NCBI RefSeq assembly: GCF_034676725.1 | Contig: NZ_JAUCBR010000004.1 | Location: forward strand, 1,007,501 to 1,071,500 | Source of the DNA: Denitromonas sp. | GTDB taxonomy: Bacteria > Pseudomonadota > Gammaproteobacteria > Burkholderiales > Rhodocyclaceae | Direction of reading: 5' to 3' | DNA length: 64,000 nucleotides | Shown here: piece by piece, positions 34,403 through 43,408 of the stretch | Numbering within the stretch: position 1 is the stretch's first letter | How the letters are laid out: each line of letters starts with the position of its first letter | The notes under the pieces: model-generated | The model's input: the letters and a program-made list of their open reading frames with translations, nothing else | The model's database searches: none | Told to the model about the DNA's origin: nothing | Made by a program: the position numbers and the translations under genes

Positions 34403-35365
34403 ATGGCTTCCGAATTCGATCTCATCCGCCACCACTTCTCGCGCCCGACCCGCCACACCGACCTGGCCGGAGGCGACGACGCCGCCTTGTGGCAACCCAC
34501 GCCCGGACATCAACTGGCGGTGTCCACCGACATGCTGGTCGAGGGCCGGCACTTTTTTGCCGGCGCCGACCCGACCGACCTGGGCTGGAAAAGCCTCGCG
34601 GTCAATGTGTCCGACCTCGCCGCCATGGGCGCCACCCCGCGCTGGGCGCTGCTCGCCCTGGCCGTACCCGACGCCGACGCCGGCTGGCTGGCCGCGTTTG
34701 CCGACGGCTTCTACGCCTGCGCCGAGGCCTTCGGCGTCGACCTGGTCGGCGGCGACACCACCCGCGGCCCGCGCAACCTGAGCATCACCATTTGCGGCGA
34801 AGTGCCCACCGGTGCGGCCATCCGGCGCGACGGCGCCAGCGTGGGCGACGATCTGTGGGTCTCCGGCCAGCCCGGCCGTGCAGCGCTGGCACTATGGCAT
34901 CTGCGCGACCGGCTGCCGCTGGCTGCGGACCATCGCGATACCTGCCTCGCCGCACTGCACCGCCCGCAACCGCGCACCGCCCTCGGCCTCGCCCTGCGCG
35001 GGCGGGCCAGCGCCATGCTGGACGTCTCCGACGGTCTGCTCGGCGACCTCGGCCACCTGCTCGACGCCAGCGCCGTGGGCGCGCAGATTGAAGCATCGCG
35101 CCTGCCCGAAGCGGCGCTGGTCGCCGCCTGCGGCGACGCCGAGCGCGCCCGCCAAGCCTGCCTGGCCGGCGGCGACGACTACGAGTTGCTGTTTTCGGCG
35201 CCCCTTGCCCAGCGCGACGCGATCGCCGCCCTGGGCCGGTCGCTGGCCCTGCCGCTGCACCGCATCGGCACGCTCACCGCACCGGCCGAGGGGCTGACGC
35301 TCCGCGCGGCCGACGGCACCAGCACTGCACTCGCCCGCGCCGGCTTCGACCACTTCACCGCCTGA
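34403..35365 (+). CDS. thiL: thiamine-monophosphate kinase
   Basis: Phosphorylates thiamine monophosphate to the cofactor thiamine pyrophosphate. The 320-residue PurM-like enzyme begins EFDLIRHHFSRP and contains GGDDAALW, STDMLVEGRHFF, the metal-binding NVSDLAAMGATPR, VGGDTTRGP, MLDVSDGLLGDLGHLL and AGGDDYELLF, all family signatures. A short-gene promoter precedes it. Its TGA stop is the left copy of the 3-base duplication flanking a MITE-like repeat, so the repeat seems to have inserted exactly at the stop codon without altering the protein. Confidence 0.96.
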   Translation: MASEFDLIRHHFSRPTRHTDLAGGDDAALWQPTPGHQLAVSTDMLVEGRHFFAGADPTDLGWKSLAVNVSDLAAMGATPRWALLALAVPDADAGWLAAFADGFYACAEAFGVDLVGGDTTRGPRNLSITICGEVPTGAAIRRDGASVGDDLWVSGQPGRAALALWHLRDRLPLAADHRDTCLAALHRPQPRTALGLALRGRASAMLDVSDGLLGDLGHLLDASAVGAQIEASRLPEAALVAACGDAERARQACLAGGDDYELLFSAPLAQRDAIAALGRSLALPLHRIGTLTAPAEGLTLRAADGTSTALARAGFDHFTA

Positions 35366-35508
35366 GAACTTGTGAAGAAATCGTAGCGAGCAGGGCCGAG
35401 TGCAAGGCGCGAGCGAACGAACGACGAGACATATCAAATGGATAGGCGAGGAGTGAGCGAGTGAGCAACGCAGCAATCGGCACGCGCAGTCGATTTATTC
35501 ACCAGTTC
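35366..35508. repeat. MITE-like element with terminal inverted repeats, at the thiL stop codon
   Basis: A 143-base non-coding element. The ends GAACTTGTGAAGAAATCG and CGATTTATTCACCAGTTC are inverted repeats, 16 of 18 bases matching. Both sides are flanked by TGA (35363-35365 and 35509-35511), consistent with a 3-base target duplication. The interior is rich in CGAGCGAACGA-like and GAGTGAGCGAGTGAG-like runs and has no ORF. Similar intergenic repeats occur in several copies in related betaproteobacterial genomes, as I recall; that is not verifiable here. Confidence 0.72.
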
Positions 35509-35547
35509 TGAGCCTATACTCCGCCCTTTCGCCACCGCCCACGCCCG

Positions 35548-36030
35548 ATGCGCCCGACCGTCCAGTTCCTCTTCGCCCACCCGGCGCACTTCATCGCCCT
35601 CGGCCTCGGCTCGGGCCTGTCGCCCAAGGCCCCCGGCACCGCCGGCACGCTGGCCGCCTGGGCGCTGTTCCCGCTGCTGCTCACCCCGCTCGGCGACACC
35701 GCATTCCTGGTCTTCCTGCTGACCGGCTTCATCTTCGGCATCGTCGCTGCCGACCGCACCGGCCAGGCACTGGGCGTATCCGACCACGGCGCCATCGTGT
35801 GGGACGAGATGGTGCCGTTCTGGCTGGTGCTGTATTTCACGCCCGACACCCTGCTCTGGCAGGCCACCGCCTTTGGCCTGTTCCGCTTTTTCGACATCGT
35901 CAAGCCGCAGCCCATCAAGTGGGCCGACAGCAAGGTCAAGGGTGGCCTCGGCGTCATGCTCGACGACCTCATCGCCGCCGGCTACACCTTGCTGGTGCTC
36001 GCCATCATCGCCCGCCTGCTCGCCCCCTGA
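35548..36030 (+). CDS. pgpA: phosphatidylglycerophosphatase A
   Basis: Inner-membrane phosphatase that makes phosphatidylglycerol from its phosphate. The 160-residue product has the family core GLGSGLSPKAPGTAGTLAAW, DHGAIVWDEMVPFWLVL (catalytic/metal acidic residues DE) and FRFFDIVKPQPIKWADSKVKGGLGVMLDD, with three to four membrane helices. The usual neighbour thiL is directly upstream, separated only by the MITE-like element. pncC follows after 2 bases. Confidence 0.96.
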   Translation: MRPTVQFLFAHPAHFIALGLGSGLSPKAPGTAGTLAAWALFPLLLTPLGDTAFLVFLLTGFIFGIVAADRTGQALGVSDHGAIVWDEMVPFWLVLYFTPDTLLWQATAFGLFRFFDIVKPQPIKWADSKVKGGLGVMLDDLIAAGYTLLVLAIIARLLAP

Positions 36031-36032
36031 CC

Positions 36033-36536
36033 ATGGATGAACGCCTCGAAACCCTTGCCCAGCGCACCGGCCAGTGGTTGCGCACACACGGCTGGCGACT
36101 GGCCACGGCCGAATCGTGCACCGGCGGCTGGATCGCCGAAACCGTCACCGCCATCGCCGGCAGCTCGGACTGGTTCGACTGCGGCTGGGTGACTTATTCC
36201 AATGCCGCCAAGGCGCGTCAGCTCGACGTCCCGGCGACGCTCATCGACGCGCAGGGCGCGGTCAGCGAGGCGGTCGTTGCCGCCATGGTGCGCGGCGCAC
36301 TGGCCCGCAGCGACGCCCAGGTGGCGCTGGCCGTGTCCGGCATTGCCGGCCCGACGGGCGGCAGCCCGGGCAAGCCGGTCGGCACGGTGTGCTTTGCCTG
36401 GGGCGGGCCCGGCGCGGCCGTGCGCACCCAGACCTGCCGCTTTGCCGGCGACCGTGAACAGGTTCGCCGACAGTCGGTGATCCACGCCCTCGAGGGCCTC
36501 CTTCAGGCCGACACCACAGCAAAGTCTGTGCCATAA
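36033..36536 (+). CDS. pncC: nicotinamide-nucleotide amidohydrolase (CinA C-terminal domain)
   Basis: Deamidates nicotinamide mononucleotide in the NAD salvage cycle. The 167-residue single-domain protein matches CinA-C: LATAESCTGGWIAETVTAIAGSSDWF (key AESCTGG), VTYSNAAKARQL, GAVSEAVVAAMVRGAL and ALAVSGIAGPTGGSPGKPVGTV (key SGIAGPTGG). The start ATG at 36033 follows pgpA by 2 bases. It precedes recA, a classic cinA-recA order; a CATAAT -10-like hexamer for recA (36532-36537) overlaps its stop codon. Confidence 0.95.
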   Translation: MDERLETLAQRTGQWLRTHGWRLATAESCTGGWIAETVTAIAGSSDWFDCGWVTYSNAAKARQLDVPATLIDAQGAVSEAVVAAMVRGALARSDAQVALAVSGIAGPTGGSPGKPVGTVCFAWGGPGAAVRTQTCRFAGDREQVRRQSVIHALEGLLQADTTAKSVP

Positions 36537-36565
36537 TCCAACGCACGTTTTAAGAGGACCACACC

Positions 36566-37603
<1,038 letters not shown>

Positions 37604-37611
37604 CGCGGGGC

Positions 37612-38058
37612 ATGAGCGAGTCGCTCAAGGCGCGGGCGCTGCGGCTGCTGTCGCAGCGCGAGCACAGCCGCGCCGAACTGACCCGCAAGCTGGCGCCCCA
37701 TGGCACCGAGGAAGAGATCACCGCGCTGCTCGATCGCCTCGCCGAGGTCGATTTGCAGTCCGACGCACGCTTTGCCGAGAGCTGGGTCCGCAGCCGGCAG
37801 GCGCGCTACGGCAGCCGGCGGATGGCGATGGACCTCAAGCAGCGCGGGGTCGACGATGCGCTGATCGCGGCCGCGCTGGCCGAGGGTAGCGACGGCGACG
37901 ATACCGCCCGGGCACGCGAGGTCTGGGCAAAGAAGTTCGGCACCCCGCCCGCCGATGCCCGTGAGTGGGCGCGGCAGGCACGCTTCCTTCAGGGGCGGGG
38001 CTTTGGTGCCGATGTGATTCACAGGATATTGAAAGACCGCGACGATGAGTCTGCTTAA
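37612..38058 (+). CDS. recX: regulatory protein RecX
   Basis: Small helical modulator that binds RecA filaments and limits their activity. The 148-residue protein has the tandem three-helix repeats: ALRLLSQREHSRAELTRKLAPHG, LAEVDLQSDARFAESWVRSRQARYGSRRMAMDLKQRGV (key: FAESWVRSR...G), and a final EWARQARFLQGRGFGADVIHRIL. It directly follows recA. Its last 14 bases overlap the start of lptB in another frame, so the two are likely translationally linked, an unusual junction since lptC/lptA normally precede lptB. Confidence 0.94.
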   Translation: MSESLKARALRLLSQREHSRAELTRKLAPHGTEEEITALLDRLAEVDLQSDARFAESWVRSRQARYGSRRMAMDLKQRGVDDALIAAALAEGSDGDDTARAREVWAKKFGTPPADAREWARQARFLQGRGFGADVIHRILKDRDDESA

Positions 38059-38767
38059 GGTCACCGGATTACGAAAGAAGTACCGGGCGCGCACCGTGGT
38101 GCACGACGTCTCCTTTGACGTCGGCAGCGGTGAGGTCGTCGGCTTGCTCGGCCCCAACGGCGCGGGCAAGACCACCTGCTTCTACATGATCGTCGGCCTG
38201 GTCGCGGCCGATGGCGGCGAGATCACGCTCGACAACGAGCGGCTCACCCATCTGCCCATCCACGCCCGCGCCAAGCTCGGCCTGTCGTACCTGCCGCAGG
38301 AGATGAGCGTCTTCCGCAAGCTCACCGTGGCGGAAAACATCCAGGCCGTGCTCGAGCTGCAAGGCCTGGCGGCCGATGAGGTGGCGCGCCGTCTGAACGA
38401 ACTGCTCGACGAACTCGGCATCGCCCACCTGCGCGACAACACCTCGGTGTCGCTGTCCGGCGGCGAGCGCCGGCGCTGCGAAATCGCCCGCGCACTGGCC
38501 ACCTCGCCGCGCCTGATCCTGCTCGACGAACCCTTCGCCGGGGTCGACCCGATTGCCGTGCTCGACATCCAGAAGATCATCCGCTACCTCAAGGAGCGCG
38601 GCATCGGCGTGCTGATCACCGATCACAACGTGCGCGAAACGCTCGGCATCTGCGAGCGCGCCTTCATCATCAACGCCGGCGAAGTGCTCGCCAGCGGCAC
38701 GCCAACCGACATCGTGAACAATGACCAGGTGCGCCGCGTCTATCTGGGCGAGCATTTCCGTCTCTGA
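38045..38767 (+). CDS. lptB: LPS export ABC transporter ATPase LptB
   Basis: ATPase of the LptBFG-C complex that extracts lipopolysaccharide from the inner membrane. The 240-residue protein has Walker A GPNGAGKT (36-43), SYLPQEMSVFRKLTVAENI (LptB-type Q-loop region), signature LSGGERRR (137-144) and Walker B LILLDEPFAGVDP (157-169). It starts inside recX and is followed after 15 bases by rpoN, the conserved lptB-rpoN-hpf-ptsN block. lptA and lptC are not upstream. Confidence 0.96.
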   Translation: MSLLKVTGLRKKYRARTVVHDVSFDVGSGEVVGLLGPNGAGKTTCFYMIVGLVAADGGEITLDNERLTHLPIHARAKLGLSYLPQEMSVFRKLTVAENIQAVLELQGLAADEVARRLNELLDELGIAHLRDNTSVSLSGGERRRCEIARALATSPRLILLDEPFAGVDPIAVLDIQKIIRYLKERGIGVLITDHNVRETLGICERAFIINAGEVLASGTPTDIVNNDQVRRVYLGEHFRL

Positions 38768-38782
38768 CGTCCCGCGCCGACC

Positions 38783-40195
38783 ATGAAACCAACCCTTCAG
38801 CTCAAACTCTCGCAGCACCTGACGCTCACCCCGCAATTGCAGCAGTCGATCAAGCTGCTGCAACTGTCGACCATCGAGCTCAACCAGGAAATCGAGCAGG
38901 CGCTGCTGGACAACCCGCTGCTCGAGCTGGACGACAGCCCGGGCGACGACGCGCGCGAGACGCCGCCCGAGGCCCCCACCGAGGGGCCCAGCGACCGCGA
39001 CGAGCCGGCCGCCGAGTCCCCGCTCGACGACCTGGGCGACTGGATGAGCGTGGGCACCGGCAGCACCACCCACCGCGACGACGAGGACGACTCCGACTTC
39101 CAGTCCTTCCACGCCGCCGAGGTCACGCTGCGCGAACACCTCGACCAGCAGGTGGCGCTCACCCCGCTGTCCGATCGCGACCGCGCGCTGGTGCGCTTCC
39201 TGATCGAGGCGCTCGACGACGACGGCTACCTGAGCCAGCCGCTCGAAGAACTGCTGCCGCTGCTGTCCGAAGACAGCGAGATCGAACTCGACGACCTGCA
39301 GATCGCCCTGCAACACCTGCAACACCTCGACCCGGCCGGCGTCGGCGGCCGCAACCCGGCCGAATGCCTGGCGCTGCAACTGCGTGTCCTGCCCGAGTCC
39401 GACACCCGCCGGCTGGCCCTGGCCATCGTCACCGAACACCTCGACACCCTCGCCCAGCGCGACTTCAACCGCCTGCGCCGCGCCCTGCAGTGCTCCGAAG
39501 ACGCCCTGCGCGACGCGCACCACCTGATCTGCAGCCTCAGCCCGCGCCCCTGCGCCCGCTTTGCCGCCAACGAAACCCGTTACGTGATCCCCGACGTGGT
39601 GGTGCGCAAGCACAAGGGCCGCTGGACCGCCGTGCTCAACGCCGACGCCATGCCGCGGCTCAAGGTCAACGCGCTGTACGCCAAGATCCTGCAACAGAAC
39701 CGCGGCAACAACGGCGACCTCGGCGGCCAGCTGCAGGAGGCCAAGTGGCTGATCAAGAACGTCCAGCAACGCTTCGACACCATTTTGCGCGTCGCACAGT
39801 CTATCGTTGACCAACAGCGTCAGTTCTTCGATTATGGAGAGGTGGCAATGCGCCCACTGACACTGCGGGAGATCGCGGAAGAGCTGGAGTTGCACGAGTC
39901 CACCATTTCCCGCGTCACCACCCAGAAGTTCATGTCGACGCCGCGCGGCGTACTGGAGTTCAAGTATTTCTTTGGCAGTCATGTCGCCACCGACACCGGT
40001 GGCGCCGCCTCTTCGACCGCGATCCGCGCCCTGATCCGTCAGCTCGTGGACGCCGAAGACAGTAAAAAACCGCTTTCCGACGCAAAAATCGCCGATTTAC
40101 TCAGCCAGCAGGGCATGGTTGTGGCCCGACGAACGGTCGCCAAGTACCGCGAGTCCCTCAACATCCCGCCGGTCAGCAAGCGCAAGACGATCTGA
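38783..40195 (+). CDS. rpoN: RNA polymerase sigma-54 factor RpoN
   Basis: Alternative sigma factor for nitrogen, motility and exopolysaccharide genes, dependent on AAA+ activators. The 470-residue product has the Gln-rich region I (LKLSQHLTLTPQLQQSIKLLQLS), an acidic region II (residues about 50-110), the core-binding domain, the HTH LREIAEELELHESTISRVT and the RpoN box ARRTVAKYRE near the C-terminus. It lies in the conserved lptB-rpoN-hpf-ptsN-hprK block. A sigma-54 promoter for a PEP-CTERM gene occurs elsewhere in this window. Confidence 0.97.
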   Translation: MKPTLQLKLSQHLTLTPQLQQSIKLLQLSTIELNQEIEQALLDNPLLELDDSPGDDARETPPEAPTEGPSDRDEPAAESPLDDLGDWMSVGTGSTTHRDDEDDSDFQSFHAAEVTLREHLDQQVALTPLSDRDRALVRFLIEALDDDGYLSQPLEELLPLLSEDSEIELDDLQIALQHLQHLDPAGVGGRNPAECLALQLRVLPESDTRRLALAIVTEHLDTLAQRDFNRLRRALQCSEDALRDAHHLICSLSPRPCARFAANETRYVIPDVVVRKHKGRWTAVLNADAMPRLKVNALYAKILQQNRGNNGDLGGQLQEAKWLIKNVQQRFDTILRVAQSIVDQQRQFFDYGEVAMRPLTLREIAEELELHESTISRVTTQKFMSTPRGVLEFKYFFGSHVATDTGGAASSTAIRALIRQLVDAEDSKKPLSDAKIADLLSQQGMVVARRTVAKYRESLNIPPVSKRKTI

Positions 40196-40209
40196 TAACA
40201 GGAGCAATC

Positions 40210-40533
40210 ATGAATCTCAATATCACCGGACATCATGTGGAAGTGACCCCCGCCATCCGTGAATACGTCAATGCCAAACTCGATCGCGTGATCCGGCATT
40301 TCGACAACGTCACCAGCGTGAACGTCATCCTGTCGGTGGAAAAACTCGTGCAGAAATCCGAGGTGACCCTCCATGTGCGCGGCAAGGATCTGTTCGCCGA
40401 AAGCACTGACGAGGACATGTACGCCGCCATCGACACCATGGCCGACAAGCTCGACCGTCAGGTGATCAAGCACAAGCAGAAAGTCCAGGATCACGCCCAC
40501 GACGCGCTCAAGCATCAAAACACCGAAGCGTGA
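40210..40533 (+). CDS. hpf: ribosome hibernation-promoting factor (HPF/RaiA family)
   Basis: Binds the 30S decoding region to hold ribosomes inactive in stationary phase. The 107-residue short-form protein starts MNLNITGHHVEVTPAIREYVNAKLDR and contains VNVILSVEKLVQKSEVTLHVRGKDLFAESTDEDMYAAIDTMADKLDRQV, of which DMYAAIDTMADKLDRQV is the HPF signature. AGGAG lies before the ATG. It sits 14 bases after rpoN in the standard order. Confidence 0.95.
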   Translation: MNLNITGHHVEVTPAIREYVNAKLDRVIRHFDNVTSVNVILSVEKLVQKSEVTLHVRGKDLFAESTDEDMYAAIDTMADKLDRQVIKHKQKVQDHAHDALKHQNTEA

Positions 40534-40568
40534 CCGATTCCCTCGGCGTCCGGCCGGCGGGTTGCGTT

Positions 40569-40574
40569 TATAAT
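40569..40574 (+). promoter_or_regulatory. TATAAT -10 between hpf and ptsN
   Basis: Perfect -10 hexamer 81 bases before the ptsN ATG, so ptsN-hprK may be transcribed independently of rpoN-hpf. No matching -35. Confidence 0.4.
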
Positions 40575-40655
40575 GGGCGTGTCTCACCCCGTTGATCATT
40601 TCGCACCCACCGCCGGGCCCGTTCCGCCCGTCTCTCAGGGCGCCAAGTTCGTTAC

Positions 40656-41144
40656 ATGAATCTCATCGCCCCTCTCCTTTCTCCCGACAATGTTCTCGTC
40701 GACCTCGACGCCAGCAGCAAGAAGCGCGTCTTCGAGCAAGCCGGCCTGATTTTCGAGAACAACCAAAGCATCGGCCGCAGTGTCGTGTTCGACAGCCTGT
40801 TTGCCCGTGAGCGCCTCGGCTCGACCGGCCTCGGGCAGGGCGTCGCCATTCCCCACGGCCGCATCAAGGGCCTCAAGGAAGCCACTGGCGCCGTCATTCG
40901 CCTGAGCACGCCGATCCCCTTCGACGCCCCGGACGGCAAACCGGTCAGCCTGCTGTTCGTCCTGCTCGTCCCCGAACAGGCCACCGAGCATCACCTGCAA
41001 CTGCTCTCCGAACTGGCCCAGCTGTTCAGCGACGCCGCCTTCCGCGAACGCGTCGCCGAAGCCACCGACGCCGCCGCGGTGCACGCCCTGTTCACCACCT
41101 GGGGTACTGCCCATGCGGCAGACCAGCGTCGCGCGGCTCTTTGA
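40656..41144 (+). CDS. ptsN: PTS IIA-like nitrogen regulatory protein
   Basis: Phosphoryl acceptor of the nitrogen PTS that tunes potassium and nitrogen regulation. The 162-residue EIIA(Fru)-type domain has the phosphorylated His in GVAIPHGRIKG (H67), preceded by RERLGSTGLG. The C-terminal QLLSELAQLFSDAAFRERVAEA is typical. The hprK ATG lies inside its last 32 bases, so the two are translationally coupled; this pairing is conserved in betaproteobacteria, where HprK phosphorylates HPr. Confidence 0.95.
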   Translation: MNLIAPLLSPDNVLVDLDASSKKRVFEQAGLIFENNQSIGRSVVFDSLFARERLGSTGLGQGVAIPHGRIKGLKEATGAVIRLSTPIPFDAPDGKPVSLLFVLLVPEQATEHHLQLLSELAQLFSDAAFRERVAEATDAAAVHALFTTWGTAHAADQRRAAL

Positions 41145-42051
41145 GAAACTCGCCAAACGCCTTCAACTGACCCACATTGGCGGTCGACTCGACCGCGCCC
41201 TGTCGGTCACCGAGGCACACACCTGGCCAGCCGACCTCGTCGGCCACCTCAACCTGATCCACCCCGATCGCTTCCAGATCCTCGGCACCGCCGAACTGAA
41301 CTGGGCGCGCAAGCAGTCGGGTGACAAGGTGGCGCACCATGTGCGCGAGATCCTCGCTGCCCAGCCGCCGGCCATCATCGTCGCCGACGACTGCGATGTG
41401 CCGGGCATCATTCAACGCTGCTGCGAAGAGCACGACATCGCGCTGTTCACCTCGCCGATGCCCTCGGCCAGCGTCATTGACCTCATGCGCCTGTACCTGT
41501 CGCGCGAACTGGCCGAACGCACCGCACTGCACGGCGTGTTCATGGACGTTCTCGGCCTCGGTGTGTTCATCACCGGCGACTCCGGGGCCGGCAAGTCCGA
41601 ACTCGCACTGGAACTCATCTCGCGCGGCCACGGCCTCGTCGCCGACGACATGGTCGATTTCGCCCGCATCGCCCCGAACACCCTCGAAGGCCGCTGCCCC
41701 GAGCTGCTCGAAAACTTCCTCGAAGTGCGCGGCATCGGCATCCTCAACATCCGCACCATCTTCGGCGAGACCGCCTGCCGACGGAAGATGCAGCTCAAGC
41801 TGATCGTCTATCTCCAGCGCCGCCAGCCCGGCGACGGCGATCCCACCCGCCTGCCCATCGCGCACGACACCCAGGACATCCTCGGCGTGCCGATCCGCAA
41901 GGTCATCCTGCCGGTGGCGGCCGGCCGCAACATCGCCGTGCTGCTCGAGGCCGCCGTACGCAACACCATCCTGCAGCTGCGCGGCATCGACTCCACACAC
42001 GAGTTCATCTCCCGCCAGCGCGAACTGCTCAGCGCCAACGACCCCGACTGA
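41113..42051 (+). CDS. hprK: HPr kinase/phosphorylase
   Basis: Phosphorylates and dephosphorylates HPr on a serine, linking PTS state to regulation. The 312-residue protein begins MRQTSVARLFEKLAKRL. It has Walker A GDSGAGKS (155-162), the HprK signature region LLENFLEVRGIGILNIRTIFG (key: EVRGIGILNIRTIFG) and a C-terminal RNTILQLRGIDSTHEF. The start overlaps ptsN by 32 bases. The rapZ gene that often follows is absent here; a separate psiF-like gene follows. Confidence 0.96.
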   Translation: MRQTSVARLFEKLAKRLQLTHIGGRLDRALSVTEAHTWPADLVGHLNLIHPDRFQILGTAELNWARKQSGDKVAHHVREILAAQPPAIIVADDCDVPGIIQRCCEEHDIALFTSPMPSASVIDLMRLYLSRELAERTALHGVFMDVLGLGVFITGDSGAGKSELALELISRGHGLVADDMVDFARIAPNTLEGRCPELLENFLEVRGIGILNIRTIFGETACRRKMQLKLIVYLQRRQPGDGDPTRLPIAHDTQDILGVPIRKVILPVAAGRNIAVLLEAAVRNTILQLRGIDSTHEFISRQRELLSANDPD

Positions 42052-42080
42052 TTCCCCCGCGCACGCCGCCGGCTGCGGCC

Positions 42081-42129
42081 TTCACGGCCTGCGCACGTCC
42101 GTGGTATATTCATTTGCCATTTATGGCAA
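42081..42129 (+). promoter_or_regulatory. promoter and overlapping palindromic operator of the PsiF-like gene
   Basis: TTCACG (42081-42086), 18 bases, TATATT (42105-42110). A perfect palindrome TTGCCAT-TT-ATGGCAA (42114-42129) covers the predicted start site near 42117, a typical repressor position. Confidence 0.5.
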
Positions 42130-42151
42130 GCACATAACCAAAGGGGATAAC

Positions 42152-42397
42152 ATGAACACCGCACAGAAAATGATGGCGGCGGCCACGGTCGCGCTGATGC
42201 TGTTTCAGCCGCTGATCAGCCAGGCCAACCCGCAGCACGATCGCATGCGCAACTGCAACAAGACCGCCAAGGAGAAGGCCCTCAAGGGTGACGAGCGCAA
42301 GGCCTTCATGAAGACCTGCCTGTCGGGCAAGCATGCAGACACCGCCCCCCTCGCCTCGGCCAAGCCGGTGGCAGGCGCCAAGCCGGTAAAAAAATAG
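42152..42397 (+). CDS. small exported PsiF-repeat-like protein
   Basis: An 81-residue exported protein with a signal peptide (MMAAATVALMLFQPLISQA). It has one PsiF-type repeat, NCNKTAKEKALKGDERKAFMKTCL, recognisable by its two cysteines and the KxxxMxxCL ending, and a Lys/Ala/Pro tail. PsiF is named as phosphate-starvation-inducible in E. coli; its function is unknown. The ATG at 42152 has AAGGGG upstream. It has its own promoter with an overlapping palindrome and ends in a bidirectional terminator. Confidence 0.85.
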   Translation: MNTAQKMMAAATVALMLFQPLISQANPQHDRMRNCNKTAKEKALKGDERKAFMKTCLSGKHADTAPLASAKPVAGAKPVKK

Positions 42398-42401
42398 GCG
42401 C

Positions 42402-42441
42402 AAAAAAAGCAACGCCCCGGCACACGGGGCGTTGCTTTTTT
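42402..42441. terminator. bidirectional intrinsic terminator
   Basis: GCAACGCCCCG (42409-42419) pairs with CGGGGCGTTGC (42425-42435) around five bases, flanked by seven As and six Ts. It serves the PsiF-like gene and the convergent FHA gene. Confidence 0.9.
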
Positions 42442-42455
42442 AGAGCGCGGCGGCC

Positions 42456-43325
42456 TTAGATGATCTCGAAAAACACCAGGTCGCGCTCGACCTCCAGTGC
42501 CGAAAAACCACAGCCGATCCGCCCCTGGCCGGCCAGCAGGGCCTCACCACCGCGAATGCACTGCTCGCTGCCCGACTCGTTGGCAACGAAGGTGCCATTG
42601 GTGCTCTGATCGACCAGGAAAAACCCCTCGCGCCGACGCTCGACCCGCGCATGCTGGCGGGAGGTCCGCGGGTCAATCACCACCACATCGTTGCCCATCT
42701 CACGCCCCAGCAGCAGGATCGGACGCAGTTCCTCGATCAGGTGCACATCCTGCTGGTGGCGCAGGCGCAGGCGCTGCGACACCCGCGCCGCCGGCGGCAC
42801 CGAAGTGGCCATGCCCGCACGGCCGGACAGGGCGAACACCGGCCACTCGAAACCTTCGACCTTCAGCCCCGGCTCGTCGCGCTCGCGAATGACCTGGCGC
42901 GATGCCGCGGACAGCAACAGCACGGTCGCGCCGCTGACCAGCGCCTGCCCCGCGTGCGCCATGCCGGCCAGTCGCATGGCCACCGACAGCGCCTCGCCCG
43001 AGGGCGGGCCATCGACGTCGATGGCGCCGTGATGCAGGCCGATGCGGATACCCAGCCGGACGCCGCGCACCGGCGGCAGGCTGGCGACGCGGTCGATCAT
43101 TTCGCTGGCCGCGAGCACGGCCCCGTCGCAGCGATCGAAGGCCGCACAGATCTCGTCGGTCGCCCGACGCAGGATCTCTCCTCCCTGTCCCTCGACCACG
43201 CGCTCGATGCGATTCATGCTGCGCTCGATGGCATGCCCGGCTTCAGTCTCGCTCAGCAGCGCAGCGAGCCGCTCGCCGCCGACCAGCTCGGCATACATCA
43301 TGCAGGCGTTACGTTGTTGTGCCAT
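42456..43325 (-). CDS. degenerate class III cyclase-like domain fused to an FHA domain
   Basis: A 289-residue soluble protein. Residues about 8-165 resemble a class III nucleotidyl cyclase homology domain (YAELVGGERLAALL, ATDEICAAFD, GLHHGAIDVDGPPSGEALSVAMRLAGMA). However, the first metal Asp is Glu (YAELVG) and the conserved Asn of NxxAR is Ser, so catalysis is doubtful. Residues about 195-285 are an FHA phosphothreonine-binding domain with LLGREMGNDVV, DPRTSRQHARV and DQSTNGTFV. It may be a phospho-dependent signalling adaptor. No helix spans the membrane. It lies downstream of ttcA in the same orientation, converging on psiF-like. Confidence 0.85.
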   Translation of the reverse strand: MAQQRNACMMYAELVGGERLAALLSETEAGHAIERSMNRIERVVEGQGGEILRRATDEICAAFDRCDGAVLAASEMIDRVASLPPVRGVRLGIRIGLHHGAIDVDGPPSGEALSVAMRLAGMAHAGQALVSGATVLLLSAASRQVIRERDEPGLKVEGFEWPVFALSGRAGMATSVPPAARVSQRLRLRHQQDVHLIEELRPILLLGREMGNDVVVIDPRTSRQHARVERRREGFFLVDQSTNGTFVANESGSEQCIRGGEALLAGQGRIGCGFSALEVERDLVFFEII

Positions 43326-43408
43326 GGATTGTTCCGCGTCCCGTTTGACATCCGTGCAGGCGGCAGTCCGCCCTGCGCAGATGGCCGTTCCGGGCTCCTG
43401 TTATAACT

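Noticed and set aside
34550..34570. GGCAC...TTGC match inside thiL resembling a sigma-54 promoter
   Set aside because: GG-to-GC spacing is 9, not 10, and it lies inside a gene with no gene start downstream nearby.
36537..36565. Possible LexA box in front of recA
   Set aside because: No CTGT-N8-ACAG in the short gap; the nearby CTGT at 36525-36528 has no matching ACAG.
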